Origin: Blumeriella jaapii | Taxonomy: Eukaryota; Ascomycota; Leotiomycetes; Helotiales; Drepanopezizaceae | Assembly: GCA_009599575.1 (NCBI GenBank) | Contig: VWND01000004.1 | Span: 62,001-126,000 of the forward strand | DNA length: 64,000 nucleotides | Reading direction: 5' to 3' | Shown: in pieces, positions 1-12,499 of the stretch | Numbering within the stretch: position 1 is the first letter of the stretch | Layout: each line of letters starts with the position of its first letter | Translations under genes and position numbers: made by a program | Notes under the pieces: generated by a model | Told to the model about the DNA's origin: nothing | What the model saw: only the letters and a program-made list of their open reading frames with translations | The model's database searches: none

Positions 1-1265
1 CGCGCAGCCAAACGAAAAAAACCGGAAATAGCAGAAATAACAGCTATACGTTCGTAAGAATTTCTATCAGAAAAAGGAAAAGCCGTGCGAACAAAAAAGG
101 CTAAAAAAATAAAACGCTATAAAGCTTTAAGAATACCGGGAATACGCCTAGAATTTTAATTAGCAAAAATTATAATAAAAGAAAAATAATTTATGCGACG
201 GACAAAAGTTATTTTTTTAGCTCGGATATTACGTGACTTTTTATTCGCAACGGCCAAAAATTCGTTTAAAACAATATAATTATTATTTATTTTATACTTT
301 TCTATTCGAAAATCGTATTTAAAAATAAAAATAACTTTTTCGCATATGTTTTTAAATCAACGGTTTTTAGCAATTTTGCTAATAATTGCGTAACGAATAA
401 ATAAAAAACGAAAATTATTATAAATCTAACCGTTGTTTATATAAAACTTATTATATTGCAATTTAGCAAACTGAACGCGATTATAATTAAAAAAGCGCTG
501 ATTAAAAATGCGAAGAACGTTTCGGGCCGATTAAGCTTAATTATAAAACTCGGGGTTCAAATGTTTAAAATAATAGTTTTTGCTTTTTCAATAATACATT
601 TAAAATATATTTTAGCTTGATTTATATTTTGTATAAAATTTCTTAAGTACTTTTTAATAAACAATTTTATATTTATTTTCTATGCGTTATATTTAATTTT
701 TTTTTAATAATCGTTAAAAGCGTAGCGAAAGTATTTGATTTTAAATAATTCGATTCGAAAAATGGCTGGGTCGAGAACAGAAAAATAATATTTAAAAATT
801 AATTAAAAGTCTGCGGTAAAAGCGCGCGAAGCTCGAAATAAAAAAAAAGCGTCGCGGGCGATATTAGCGGAAAAGGCTGAAAAGCGAGCGGCGGCAATAG
901 CTTAAGCGATTATTTAAGCGATCTGAAGCTGTTGGGCCGCAATAAATTTTTTAGCGTTGGCAGATATGCTAGGCAATCGTAGAAATATTCGTCGGTTTGG
1001 AAATATTAAAATGTTAGCGTCGTACAACTCGATTTTAGGTTCGATAATAGAGCGAAAAGATCCAGCAGCAGATAATTATAATTCGGTAGAAAAGTCGTAA
1101 AATAAAAACTCGCTGCCAGAATCGTCGAAAAAGCCTGGGACAAATAAAAATTCGGAAACGCTAAAAACAGAAGCAAAGAATGGAAGTATTAATTCGAAGC
1201 CAAATCGTACGGATTACGTTCGTTTTCGGATACCGCGTCGATTTATAAAAAAGCATAAAATGTTG
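1..1265 (-). pseudogene. Element A1, gag segment (runs off left edge)
   Basis: Read on the minus strand this matches the gag region of element A2 on the plus strand (about 41.5-42.8 kb), so it is the same family in opposite orientation. The N-terminal peptide containing INRRGIRK is shared, and similarity continues to the point just before the zinc knuckle, where the window ends. Stops are RIP-type. The upstream part of this copy lies at 8628-9141; the two halves are separated by the insertion of element C. Protease, polymerase and the 3' LTR would lie left of the window. Non-functional. Confidence 0.8.
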
Positions 1266-1270
1266 TAGTG

Positions 1271-1683
1271 TGTAAGGATTGAAAGGCAGGAAAACACTAG
1301 TTCAGACAATAAAACTCAGATAAAATTAGGTTAATAATCAGACTGATCTCTATCTTTTATATTTCTAGTAGAAGGCGTGTATAAATACAAAAGGAAGGGT
1401 GGAGCCTTCGAAAAGAGTATTTCCCAGGAAACCAAGCGAGCCTTATTTAATATGCTTTCCAGCCCCTATTCCGACCATTTTTTAATTTTTTTTAATATAA
1501 TTTTAATAACTGATTTTTTAGCAATTATTTTTATAAAATGTTTTATTTAAATATTATTTCCAGCTTTTATAATATTATCCGGCCTTTATAATTTATTCGC
1601 AGAAAGTATTATTCGAAGGTTGGTAAAAAGCAAAAAGTTTTAACGGATTATTTAATTTATATACGTAATATTAATTCCTGATA
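1271..1683 (-). repeat. Element C 3' LTR
   Basis: 413 bp, starting TGTAAGG and ending CCTGATA on the plus strand (CCTGACA in the other copy), giving TG...CA ends with near-inverted termini. Its left part is well preserved and its right part is heavily C-to-T mutated, the reverse of the partner LTR. Confidence 0.9.
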
Positions 1684-2136
1684 TTACTTTTCTTTTTAAG
1701 CTTTTGGTTTCCAAAAGCGATTGATTTTTTTATACGTATGCTTTCGTATATAACGTGCGTTACGTCTTCGAAATAACATGCGATTTTTTCCGCTTTTAAT
1801 CGTAAATTATAGCTGTTTCGTTCGCTTTCGGTCGTGAATTATGGCTGTTTTGCTGTTTTGTTTTTTTTGTTTTCGGTAACGCTCGTATTTTCGTTGAAAA
1901 GGTTTTTTTTTTTAAAATAACCGCTATTTTCCTGCTTAACTTTTTTTTTTTTTTTTTTTATTTTTATTTTTTTATCAGCTTTTTTCTATTTTAATTAATT
2001 GCTTCTCGCCGCGTTCGCCGCGAATTTTTAAAATGCTTTTGATTTTTATCTGCTTTCGGTGCGCTCGCCTGATTTTACGCGAAAACATTATAACGGCCTT
2101 TTTGCCTTTTTGCGTTTTCGAATTTTTTAACGTAAA

Positions 2137-2730
2137 ATGCAACCGTTGCAAAGCTTCGCATATTTAATGCTTTTTTATAAATTTTTTAAATTTTTATTCG
2201 AATTCGCTTTTAACTAGCTATAAGTTTTTATCGCACGCGCTATCGAAACGCAAATACTTTTCGCGGATTTTAACGATTTTATAAATCGTTTCGATATTGC
2301 TATCGCCGCTGCCGTTTTTTCTTTTTTTATTGCCGAAGCCAAAGCTTTTGCTAAAACTTTTATCGATTTTATTATTTACGACGCTTATATAAATCGTTTA
2401 AAAAAAAATAACGCTTCGGCTTTTATAATAATCGAAGATCGTGCGAATCGCGCCGCGGTTTAAACTGCCGCCGCTGCTGCTGCGCCCGTTTCTGCCGGTT
2501 TAGCGGCTGCTGCTGTTTTAAAAGCTTTGGCTGCGCCGGCCCTTTTTTTTAACGACGCCAGTATAAAACGTATTTTTCGACGTTTCGAAAACGTCGCTCG
2601 AATTTATTTTAATTAATTAAATTAAATTCTGGATTTCTACGAAAATATCGTAGCTGCAATTTAAAATTCGATTACGGCTATCGTAAAAGCTTTAATTAAA
2701 ATAAATCGAATACTTTGCGAATTCGTTTAA
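2137..2730 (+). pseudogene. Unrecognised frame antisense to element C, between integrase and 3' LTR
   Basis: On the plus strand, opposite to the element's gag-pol, one frame stays open for long stretches (2224-2460 and 2461-2616) and is broken only by TAA/TAG codons of the RIP type. It would encode about 200 residues with an alanine-rich middle (near residues 108-135) and a charged C-terminal half. Codon composition (GCN-rich, C- or T-ending) looks coding. I recognise no domain. It could be an antisense accessory ORF of family C, as known for some plant Gypsy elements, a captured gene, or a chance frame in biased sequence. Decayed in this copy. Confidence 0.4.
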
Positions 2731-3549
2731 TATTAATTTTTTTTAGCCTGCCGTTATTTTTAAGTTTGAAAAAAATAGCGATAACGATAAAAAAAAAAAT
2801 AACGATAAAAATAAATTGGCTTAACGGCGGTTCTAAGATTTTCTAAATGTTTTTGTTTTTTTTTTTTTGCTTTTACGGCGCGCATTCGTTACTGCTCCGT
2901 TATTATTATTTATCGTATTTTTTAAATATTTTTTTATAATTTTTTTTACGTTCGTAAAATGGTTTTTTGGCTTTTACGAATTTTCGCTTAATAAATAACC
3001 TTTTTATCGTATTAAATAATATCGGCCCTTTTTTATATTTTTGTAAATTTGTATTAATTTAACTTCGTATTTTTCGGATTTTTAAAATTTTATTATATTA
3101 TTTTTCGGCTCGGTATCGTTCCGACCCTGCTAAGATTTTAATAAAAAAACGTAAAAAGTATCGTAAATACGATATTAAAAAAAAAGCTCGAATTAATAAG
3201 CTTGGCCGTGCTCGTATATAATTCGCTTAATTTTAAAAAGCTTTAAATATTTATTTAAAAGCTTTCGAAAAAATCGCAGCTATCGAAAGTTTTTAATCGA
3301 TAATAATATTTTATCGCTTATTTAAAATTTAATTTTTTTATATTTAACGTCGTAAAACTTTTTATAATTCGCGTTGGTTTTTTTAGCTTTTTATTAAATA
3401 CTTTTTTTTTTTTTGCAATATTTTAATTCGTTTTTCCGCTGACGATACCCTTTTTTCTATAACGTCGCTTTCGACGTTGCTGCTAAATTCTGAATAAAAA
3501 CCGTATAATATACGAAAAAAAGTAAAACTCGTAAAAGCGTATATCGAAT

Positions 3550-6510
3550 TATTATACGTAAACTCGGCTAAAACAAGCTTCGTAGCTTAATCGTTTTATC
3601 GATAATCGCAATACGTGCGAAAATAAAATTTTAAAATTTAATTTTAACGTTTCGTTTGGCTATCGGTTTAAAAATAAAAAGCGGTGTTTAATCGACGTCG
3701 TATTTGTAAATAAAATATTATTAAAAACCAGAATTTATTAATAAAAACTGACCTTCTGTTTGTAATAATCTTTTTAAAATAACCAAAATCTTTGTAAACG
3801 TGTTATATAAATATCTTAGCTAAATTTAAAACTAAAATCGTTTTTTATATCGGTATATATTTCGACAGCTTCGTATATCGGTTTATTATAACAAATATCG
3901 AATCGTAAATACGATTTCGTTTTTTGCTAAAAAATAAATTCGTAATAAAATTTATAATTATTTTTTTTTAAAATTTCGTAAAAATCGAAAAAAAAGCTAA
4001 TTCGCTATAAAATCGATGCTTTCTAGACTTGCTTTTTTAGCATTTTTTATACGTATTAACGTAACGCTTTACGTCGCTTCGTAAACCAGGCCAGAAATAT
4101 TTTTTTTCGACCAATTTTAGCGTTCGCCGAAAACCCTAATAGCCGGCGGTCGAATCGTCGTAATTAATTTTTAATATTTCGCTTTTAATAACGCTTTTAT
4201 TCGAAATATACGCACGTTTTTTATAATATAATAATTTATTTTAGCTTATACGCCAATATTTTTCGGATCCGGCTCGATTGTTTTACGAAACCGACTCGTA
4301 CGTTTTTTGTAATATAAAAAAATCAGATTTTTGCAATTTAAAAATAATTTTATAAATCGATTTTGTTAATTTGTTATTAGCCGTTTCGAATTATAATAAT
4401 ACAGCGGCTACGCTTCGTAGTATATATTATTTGCAATTAATAATATTAGTAAAAAACAGTCCGGCGAAAAAATCTTTTATTTAGCTTTTTTCCGCTTGCT
4501 TTTTACTTTTTGATTTCGTTAATAAAAGTTTCGAATATTTATCGGCGCGAAATGGTTTATGCTTCGATTTTAAGCGTGTTTTTACTGCGGAAAATATTTT
4601 AAAATTTTTTAAATAAGCTAGTTTTAATTTACGATGCAGCGTAAGCAACTGCTCGTTATTTTTTTTTAAATCTTTTTTTAAATTTGGCCGGCGGAAAAAG
4701 CTATTCGCCGAATTAAAAACTTTTGTTTTATATTCGATTGCAAAATCGTATTTAATTAGCTCGTCGGCCCATTTCGCTTAGCGTCCGTTTAAACGTTTTT
4801 TCGTAAAAAAGTATTTTAAATTATAATAATTTATACGCATAATAATAACGTCGAAAGCGCTACGTAAATATTAGCTTTATTATTTAAAAGCGTAAATTAT
4901 AATTATTAGCTTAGCGTCGTAAATCTCGTATTTTTGTTTTATAAAAAAAAGCTTTTTCGAATAATATACGATAAAATGCCAACGTGCCTCCGTATTTTTT
5001 CCGAATAATTGAAATAATATTCCGCTTATAACGAATTTCGAAGCGTTTGTTTCGATTTAAATTTTTAATCGAAAATCGAAATAGCGTAGAATCGATGCTT
5101 AGCAAAACTTTTTTTTTAAAAATAAAAAAGCGAACTTCGCTTCGAATAAAAAACGAAAAAAACCCGACATTTTTCCTCGTTGCATTTTTTTTAAAAAATC
5201 TGTAATAAATCGGCAAAGCTTAGCGTAGTTTTTAATAAAACGTTTATAAAAATTAATAAAATCCAAAAATATTTAAATATTTCGCTACGTAATAAAAAAA
5301 AGCCATTTCCGAATATTATTTATTTTTCTTAGATTTATTTTAATTTTCGTAAAAATAACGACGAAATTTAAAAATTCAATCGTATTCGTATCGAAAGTAT
5401 ATTTTTTCAGATTTTCGTAAAATTTATTAATACGAAGTTTTTCGAAAAATTTTTTTACCGCGTTTATATAATCGTCGGAATTTTCGGAAAATATTAAAAT
5501 ATCGTCGAAATAAATTATATACGTAATATTTACTAAACCGACTAAAGCTTAATTAATATATGCTTAAAAGATTGCTAATGCGTTCGAAAAGCCGAAAAAT
5601 AATACGCAATACTCGAAATGTCCGTAACAAATGCGAAACGCAATTTTTTATTTATTTTTTTTTTTATTCGAAGGCGGTGGTACGCCTAAATAAAATTTAG
5701 CTTAATAAATATTTTAGCTTTTTTTAAACGATTCAAAGTTTCGCTGATAAAAAGTAAAAAAGTTCGATTTTTAACCGTAATTGCGTTTAAACTTTTATAA
5801 TCGACGCATAATCGTAAACTTCCGTTTTTTTTCGATATAAATATTACCGATGCGCCGGCAAAGTTAATAAATTTTTTTATCCAGCTTTTTTTTAAGCTCG
5901 AATCGAAATATTCGCGTAATTCGGTAAATTCAGATTCCGATAAAAAATAAACTGATTTTTAAAAAGAATCTTTTTTTTTCGCGAAATTTATTCGATGTTT
6001 TATAAAATAATAAAAAGCTAAAGTAACCGCGGCGGTATCGTCGAATACGTCGGCGTAATCGTCGTATTTGAAAAATAATTAATGCTGTTTTTTAATAGCT
6101 TTTTTTAAAATAATATAAAACGCTTGCTTTTTTTTGAATTTCTTTTTAAAACGTTTGATTATAACGAAATTAAGCTGTAAGCGTTCGATTAAATATCGCT
6201 ACGATTTAGCTCGAAAGCTTATAACGGGGTCGATATTTCGCAATTAAAAAAACCTTAAAATAAATAAAACCTTTGGAATATTTATATCGCAAGCTACGAA
6301 ATCGCTTTATATTTTTTAATTATTTTATAATTATTAATAACGCGAATAAATTACGTATGCGTATCGTAAATAATTATTTTTCTTTTTTTAACCGTAAATA
6401 AATTAATACGTTTTTGAATTGGTTTTCATTTACATTTAATTAATAACTTTTGAATTACGCAGTTTTTCTCCGCGCCGCAATCGATAAAAGCTCGTTTCGT
6501 ACGAGTTTCG
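3550..6510 (-). pseudogene. Element C pol (protease, RT, RNase H, integrase), RIP-degraded
   Basis: Reading down the minus strand: an aspartic-protease motif AFIDCGAEKN near 6.48 kb; reverse transcriptase with GSLRLCVDYKSLNAITVKN near 5.8 kb followed by AKIFIKLN; RNase H with NASKFVISGILFQLFGKN and IVYYSKKL near 5.0 kb, then NLKYFFTKKRLNGR near 4.8 kb; integrase with an HHCC-like region (AGY.GFRRTLKLVEKKYFWP near 4.15 kb) and core segment SIFVIINRYTKLSKYIPI near 3.8 kb. This is typical Ty3/Gypsy pol. Numerous TAA and TAG stops and substitutions of key residues make it inactive. Confidence 0.88.
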
Positions 6511-6599
6511 CTTTTAATTTTTTTAATTTCGACTGAAATTATTATTTTCTGCTTTTTTTTTTCGCTCGATTTTATTAGCAGCGACGAAATTAAAATCGA

Positions 6600-8150
6600 A
6601 CAAAAGCTTTTCCCGAATTTTTAAATTTGTTGGCTTCGAAGCAATTTAAAATTATATATTTTTTTTTATTGCATTTATAATATTCGATTTTTAAATAATT
6701 GATTATACGATGCTTTTTTTTTTAATAGCGATTGCATTTCGAAAAGTAAAAAAAGTCGTTAAAAATTCTAAAATTCCAAAAGATTTTATTAAAATTATCG
6801 TTTTCTCGCTTTCGTTTTTTTTTTTATAACGTATTTTCGAATCAAAAACGGTATATATTTGTTTTAGCTTTCGAATTTTAATCGTAAATATAAGTTTTTT
6901 CTTTTTTTTTTTTTTTTGCGCTCGTTTCGTCGTTTATTATTTTTCGTTTCGTCGCTAATAATTTTATTAACATTTTCGATACGACGAGCGATTAATATTA
7001 ATTTTTCGTACGAGCTTATAACTGTAATATTACTTCGTTTAATAATTTCTTTTCGAAAAATAAATCGGAATTTTACGAAAAGCATTTTTCTTTTAGTCGC
7101 ATCGTTTGTTATTTGCAATTATTATTCGAAGTTATTTAAATAAGCAACGAAATCGTTAATTAATTTATATTCTTTTTGCTTCGCTTTATCGTATAAATTC
7201 GAAGCCGCGATTTTTCGATTTTCCGTATTTATTAAAAAGTCTAATATTTATTTTTTAAAATCGTTTTATATAATTCGAACGTTCGTAAAACGTCGTTCGT
7301 ATCCGGTCTACTTTTTTTTTATTTTATCGTCGAAAGCTAAAACACAAGCGTTAATTTTCTTTTAATCGATACAAAATATTACTTTTTTATCCTGGCGAAA
7401 GCTTCGCTCTGCACGCCGAATAAAAAATTAAGCTTTTTTAATATTTTTTCCTCGATATATTAAAAAATCTTTTATTTTTAATACTTTTCGGCTCGAATTC
7501 GCTGTATCTCCTACAAAAAATATAATATATTCAAAAAAAATACTAAATCGTTTCCAATAAATATTATTATCGTAATGCTTCGAAAATACCTTATAATAAT
7601 CGCCGGCTTAAATTATTTTCTGTTTTTTTTCAATTAAAACGATATTAAAAAATATAAAAACCTTTTTTTCGATATTTTCGAAAGCGTTAAGTTTTCGTTG
7701 AAATTATTTAATCTTTTTTCGAAGTTCGTTTCGGCGTTTTTTGATTTTTTCGAATCGTTTAATTATTTCGTAAATCTTTTTCTCAATCTTTTTCTATTTC
7801 ATTTTAGCTCGTATTTTTTTTATTCTTTTACGTTTATCGTTTTTTTTTTATTCGGCGCGGATTCGTTTATTAGCCAAATAAATCAGAGTTTCGATAAAAA
7901 GTCCTTCCGAATCGCTTTGAACGTGGCCTTTTTTAATAATTTTTTCGATAAAAAAAATTAAAAAATCGTCGCGCCCTGATAATAAAGTATTTTCGACCCT
8001 TGGTAAAGCTAGTAACGTTAAGAAAAACGATAGTACGAAGTTTTCTTAAGCAGCCGAAAATGCTAAATCTTCTTAAATAGCTGGAAATGCCTGTTCGCTG
8101 CGAATGCGAAAAGCTATAATATCGATAATAACGATATAAATATAATAGTA
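6600..8150 (-). pseudogene. Element C gag, RIP-degraded
   Basis: This occupies the gag position between the 5' LTR and protease. Near 6.66 kb a zinc-knuckle remnant reads YKCNKKKYIILNC, where first cysteine, glycine and histidine look changed to Tyr, Asn and Tyr by G-to-A or C-to-T mutation. The rest is lysine-rich and broken by stops. Short open frames on both strands here are fragments or shadows. Boundaries are approximate. Confidence 0.6.
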
Positions 8151-8209
8151 TAATAAAAAATTATTTTAATAATATCGAATTGCCGTTTCGATAAATAAAA
8201 AAATCAGAA

Positions 8210-8622
8210 TATAAAAATTAAAAAGCAAAAAAACACTAGTTTAAATAATAAAATTCAAATAAAATTAAATTAATAATCAGATTGATTTCTACCTTTTACA
8301 TTTCTAATAAAAAACGTATATAAATACAAAAGGAAAAATAAAGCTTTCGAAAAGAGTATTTCCCAGAAAACCAGGCGAGCTTCATTTAGTATGCTTTCCA
8401 GCCTCCATCCCGACCACTTTTCAATCCTTTTTAATATAACCCTAATAACTGGTTTTTTAACAATCACTCTTATAAAATGTTTTACTTAAATATTATTTCC
8501 AGCCCTTATAATACTATCCGGCCTCCACGGCCTATCCGCAGAAAATATTATTCGAGGATTGGTAAAAAGCAAAGGGTCTTGGCGGATCACCTGACTTATA
8601 CACGTAATATTGGTTCCTGACA
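8210..8622 (-). repeat. Element C 5' LTR
   Basis: 413 bp, direct repeat of 1271-1683. The left part is G-to-A mutated (starts TATAAAAA against TGTAAGGA) while the right part, ending CCTGACA, is nearly unmutated. Confidence 0.92.
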
Positions 8623-8627
8623 TAATG

Positions 8628-9141
8628 TTAAAAAGAAATAATTCGAATTGCAGAAGCAGATCGAATTAATAGGAAAAAAAAACTTCAGCTTTTTCTGAAA
8701 ACAAAATTAATAAAAGAAAGTTCTAATTAAAGCACCGATAAATAAACGTCGGTACGGGCGGTCTGAAAAAAGTTCGAATTGCAGAGGCAGATCGAATTTT
8801 TAACCGTGGATATAAAGCTTTTCAGCGAAAGTTGTTTAGTCTTTTTTTATATTATAGCTAGCTTAAGAATAATCAAAAGAATAATATAAATCAAAAGATA
8901 CGCATGTAAATTAAAAGAAAAACACCGAGCTAGAATGCTCGGGGTCGCGAACTTTATGTATAATGGGTTGCGCTTATGAGTTACGTGACTTAGCGCGAGG
9001 CCTAGTGGCCGAGGTGGTCCGTGCCCAAACCTTATTCCAACACCACCGGCAATCATACCACTGGCAACCATACCACTGGCAACCATACCACTGGCAACCA
9101 CACCACTGGCAACCACCACTAGCCAGGGGAGGATCGTAACA
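8628..9141 (-). mobile_element. Element A1, 5' LTR and leader
   Basis: The minus-strand LTR is followed by leader sequence matching that of A2 (positions 41300-41520). It stops at the element C insertion and resumes at 1265. A1 itself interrupts element B2: the bases right of 9141 continue B2 at the point corresponding to about 29760 in the complete B copy. The other A1 boundary is outside the window. Confidence 0.88.
8850..9141 (-). repeat. Element A1 5' LTR
   Basis: 292 bp, starting TGTTACGATCC on the minus strand and ending AGCTATAATA (RIP form of AGCTGTGACA). It contains four copies of a 15-bp minisatellite at 9051-9110 and a GAGC/GCTC stem-forming motif also seen in the A2 LTRs. Confidence 0.9.
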
Positions 9142-9580
9142 GAAAACACGTATTCGAAGTTTTTGTACTCCGGAAGAAAAAATTCGAAAAAAAATTTATT
9201 CGAAATTAACTCTGCTAAGCTAATTAAAAAGGTCGAAATCGATATTTCGTTGATTCTGAAACGTTCGAAAAAACTGTAAAATTAAATTTTAAAAAAAATA
9301 TTATACGTAAAATCGTTTAGTATTTTGTCGATCTCGTATAAAAACGTTAAAAACATTTCAACTGCTTTTTTTCTAAAAATCAGCTTAAAAGCGTATGCAA
9401 TAATTTAGCAAATAAAAATTAAATAAGCAATAGATTAAGAAACTCGTTTTCGAACTGGTCGTTTAAAAAATTCGGAAAATAGCTTGTCTAAACTATCGAT
9501 TATATTAAGCTAAAAGGCCATCGCGGCGAAAGCTTTCTTTCGGTCTTTGATATAACTGTTTTTCGTAGAACGAAAAAGCT

Positions 9581-9622
<42 letters not shown>

Positions 9623-12199
9623 AAAAAAAGATCGGCAGCCTAAAAAAAAAATAGTAATATGATTTTTTATATTATTCTATTAGCGTCGCTATCGAAATTA
9701 GCACCGCGAATAAAATTCGACCTTTTCGCGCTTCGTATAATATCGTAAATTTGTCACAATTGGTCAAGGTTTTTGTCACGTTTTACAGCGTCGTTTTAAT
9801 AGCGAGATTAAATCTTTCGAAAATGCAAATAAAAAACTTTAATACAACGAACGTAAAAGGCTGTAAAGGGGTAAGATTTCGGCTAATAAAGCTTGCGTTT
9901 ATTACAATTTAGTAAAATTTAGTATTCGGCCAACCAAGCTTTTTTTAAAATCATATTATAATTTCCGAGGTTAATAATCAAAAAAAAAATAAACGATTAT
10001 ATTCGATTATTAATAATAAAATTAAAAAGCGTAAAATATATAATTAAATAGCCACGAATTTTATTATACCTTTTTATAAAAAAAAAAGCCGGAAAAAATT
10101 AAATCAAAGATTTAAAAAAAAAAAAAAAAAAATTAATTAGCGCCGAATCGATTAACGCATAATCGTTCGTTTCAAAATCGGCGAGCGCTTTTATTTTATA
10201 CGAAAAGCTATTTTTAGTAAATATAACGGAAATTATTAATAAATCGCTATTAAAAAGCTTTCGAACGTTAAAATAACGCATATCGCGTAATACGCTTAAA
10301 AAAAAAATTTTGCTTAAACCTGGGCGTTTCTCCGACTAACGGAAAAGCTTTCGATTTTTTCGTATGCGTTTTAAAAATCGTTTAAAAAAAAGTTTTCGTT
10401 TTTATTATTATTATTAAAAAGCGAATCTTCGGCCGGTTCGATTTCGTTTATATTTACTAACTTAAAAAAACCTTTAAATAAAACCGAAGATCGGCCCGTA
10501 AAAAATCGTGCAAATTAGCTTTTTTAAACTTTTTAATATAAAATAAAAAACGAGCGTTGTCGTTGATCCGATCGAAAAAAAAAAACGCTTAAAAAAAGCG
10601 TTTTGGCGTAAAAAAAAAAAAAAAAACAAAAAGCTAAAAAAAAGCTTATAAAGCATTTAAACGATTTTCGTACGTACGATTTGATTCGTAATACGCTTTA
10701 ATTAAAAATTTACCATTTTAATAAATAATAAACTTAATTAAAAAGCGACTCGCGTATAAAATTCGTTTAGCCAATTGATTTTGTTTTTTTTAACGGACGG
10801 CGGTAAACCAATTTTTAAAAATCGTTATACGCGTTTATTTCAAATATAGCTTTTCTCGTAAACGCCTTAGTATTTTATCGCGAAAAACGTTTCGAAGCTG
10901 TTTATTAATTCGTATTTAAACGTTCGCTGCGAAAATAAAAAATCGCAAATAAAATCGCTAAAAATCGTCGTGCGTATTTATTACAAGTATTTTAAATTCG
11001 TCTTTCGCTTTTTAAACGTCGGAAAAATCGGCCAAAAAATCGGCGACCTTTTTGATTAATTTTTCGGGAAATATAAGGTCGGAACGGTCCAAAATACGTA
11101 AAATAAAAAACTTCTTCGCTACGCTTTCGGTCTGATCGAATATATAATTTTTGCGAAATCGATCGCTAACGAAATAATCGTAATAAAATTCGAAATTATC
11201 GAAAACTTTAATTTTTTAATAGCGTGTTTTATAATTTTTATTATTATTTAGCTTAAACTTAAAATTCGAAACGCGTTTTATACGAGCTAGTCGAAAATCA
11301 GCAAATAAATAAAAACTATAACATTTAAAAAGCGCGCTAAAGTTTTGGCCGTTATAAGAAAATCCAAAAAAAATTCGCGAAAAGCGTAAAAATTGATTTG
11401 TAGCGTTTATTAATTAAAATAAAACGTTGCGAAAAAAAAAAAAATAACAAATTCGCGATTGGCAGAAATACGTTCGATAAATTTTATCAAACGCTTTAAT
11501 TAAAAGGTCTGTCGCAGTCGTATAATTTCTAGAAATTGTCGTTTACGCTTTTGCGCTTTTTTCAATTGATTTTGCAAAAGTCTTAACTAAACGCTTTTAG
11601 CGCTAGGCTATAAGAAAAAAATGGCAAGCGAAATAATTGGCGCTCTGCCTTTTTCTTTGTTTTTTTTTTCTCGAAGGAAAAACTGTTTTTCAAAAAAAAA
11701 GCTTCTGGGGGAAGCTGCTTTTTCGCTGATTAAAAAAAGAAAGGTTAAGATGTAGTAGCAAAAGCTGAAAAGCTCTGCTAAAAAAGAAATTGTTAAACAA
11801 AAGCTATTTTTCGCAAAATACGAAAATAAGCTTTTTTACGACCGGTCGATCATTTTGGTATAATCCGTAAAGAATTCGAAAAAAAAAATAATTTACGCCG
11901 TCGCTAGCGTAGAAAAAGAATTATTAATAATATAACGATTTAATTAATCGAAGGGCTGGGAAATCAGTCAACTGGTCGCCGTGTTTATATAATATAAAAA
12001 ACGAGCTTTTGGTTTTGTAACAAAGATATTCATTTAGAATTAACAATTGCAAAAAGCAAAGGTTGCTAAAAGGAAAAAGCCTTATATACATGAATAGTCT
12101 CCACAATTAATAGGGAGACCCACCAGGAAACCAGAGAGCTTGCAGCTATACGTAGTTGCTGGGGTGACACACGAGGTGGCAAAAGAGTGAATCGTTACA
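9142..12199 (-). mobile_element. Element B2: 5' part of a Ty3/Gypsy element (gag, protease), truncated by A1
   Basis: Homologous in reverse orientation to 26821-29760 of the complete B element. From 12199 downward it holds the 5' LTR, a decayed gag region (about 11.6-10.4 kb), an aspartic-protease remnant at about 10.14-10.20 kb (ALADFETNDYALIDSALI, where DF-E-T stands for D-S-G-A/T after RIP) and the start of the pol linker. RT and beyond are cut off by A1 and would lie left of the window. An oligo(A) tract of over 30 bases lies at about 9584-9620. Confidence 0.85.
11931..12199 (-). repeat. Element B2 5' LTR
   Basis: 269 bp, beginning TGTAACGATTCAC on the minus strand and ending TCGTTATA. 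It matches the B LTRs at 26821 and 32863, including the shared segment CACCCCAGCAACTACGTATA. It abuts element D at 12200. Confidence 0.9.
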
Positions 12200-12499
12200 G
12201 CACCGGCAACGTTACGAAGCATTTTACTATCTTTTTTTAAAATATGATTTTAAAACTTCGTTTTAATTAAAACTGGTATGCGACCGAACAAAATCGTATA
12301 AATTTTTTTTTTTTTCGCTTTTTCGATACAGCCAAAAGCGTTTTATAAAAAGGTTTACGTACGGACGGCATCTTTTTCTATCTGATTATTGCAGAAATAA
12401 TTTAAGTTTTATAATAATCGTTCGGCGTTTTTAATTAATAAGCAAATGTATTTAAGAAAATTCTGTTTTAAGCAAAGCAATTAATTACTATTTATTTTC

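Larger units (their letters stand above)
1271..8622 (-). mobile_element. Element C: complete Ty3/Gypsy LTR retrotransposon, inserted in A1
   Basis: Two direct 413-bp LTRs bound the element. The flanks TAGTG (1266-1270) and TAATG (8623-8627) are a 5-bp target duplication with one RIP change, and joining them restores the A-family sequence. On the minus strand the order is 5' LTR, gag with zinc knuckle, aspartic protease, reverse transcriptase, RNase H, integrase, then about 1.8 kb of further sequence before the 3' LTR. Protease ahead of RT and RNase H followed by integrase is the Ty3/Gypsy order. All frames are broken by RIP stops, so the copy is dead. Confidence 0.92.

Noticed and set aside
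4911..5216. 101-codon minus-strand frame
   Set aside because: It is a shadow of RNase H; the conserved motifs (NASKFVISGIL, GKN) are in the neighbouring frame of the same strand.
8847..9149. 100-codon frame with ASGMVASGM repeats
   Set aside because: It is the translation of the 15-bp minisatellite within the A1 LTR; the similar frames near 41.0 and 47.2 kb have the same origin.
9584..9620. Oligo(A) run as a LINE or retropseudogene tail
   Set aside because: Homologous oligo(T)/oligo(A) tracts occur at the same place in other B copies, so it is an internal feature of family B.
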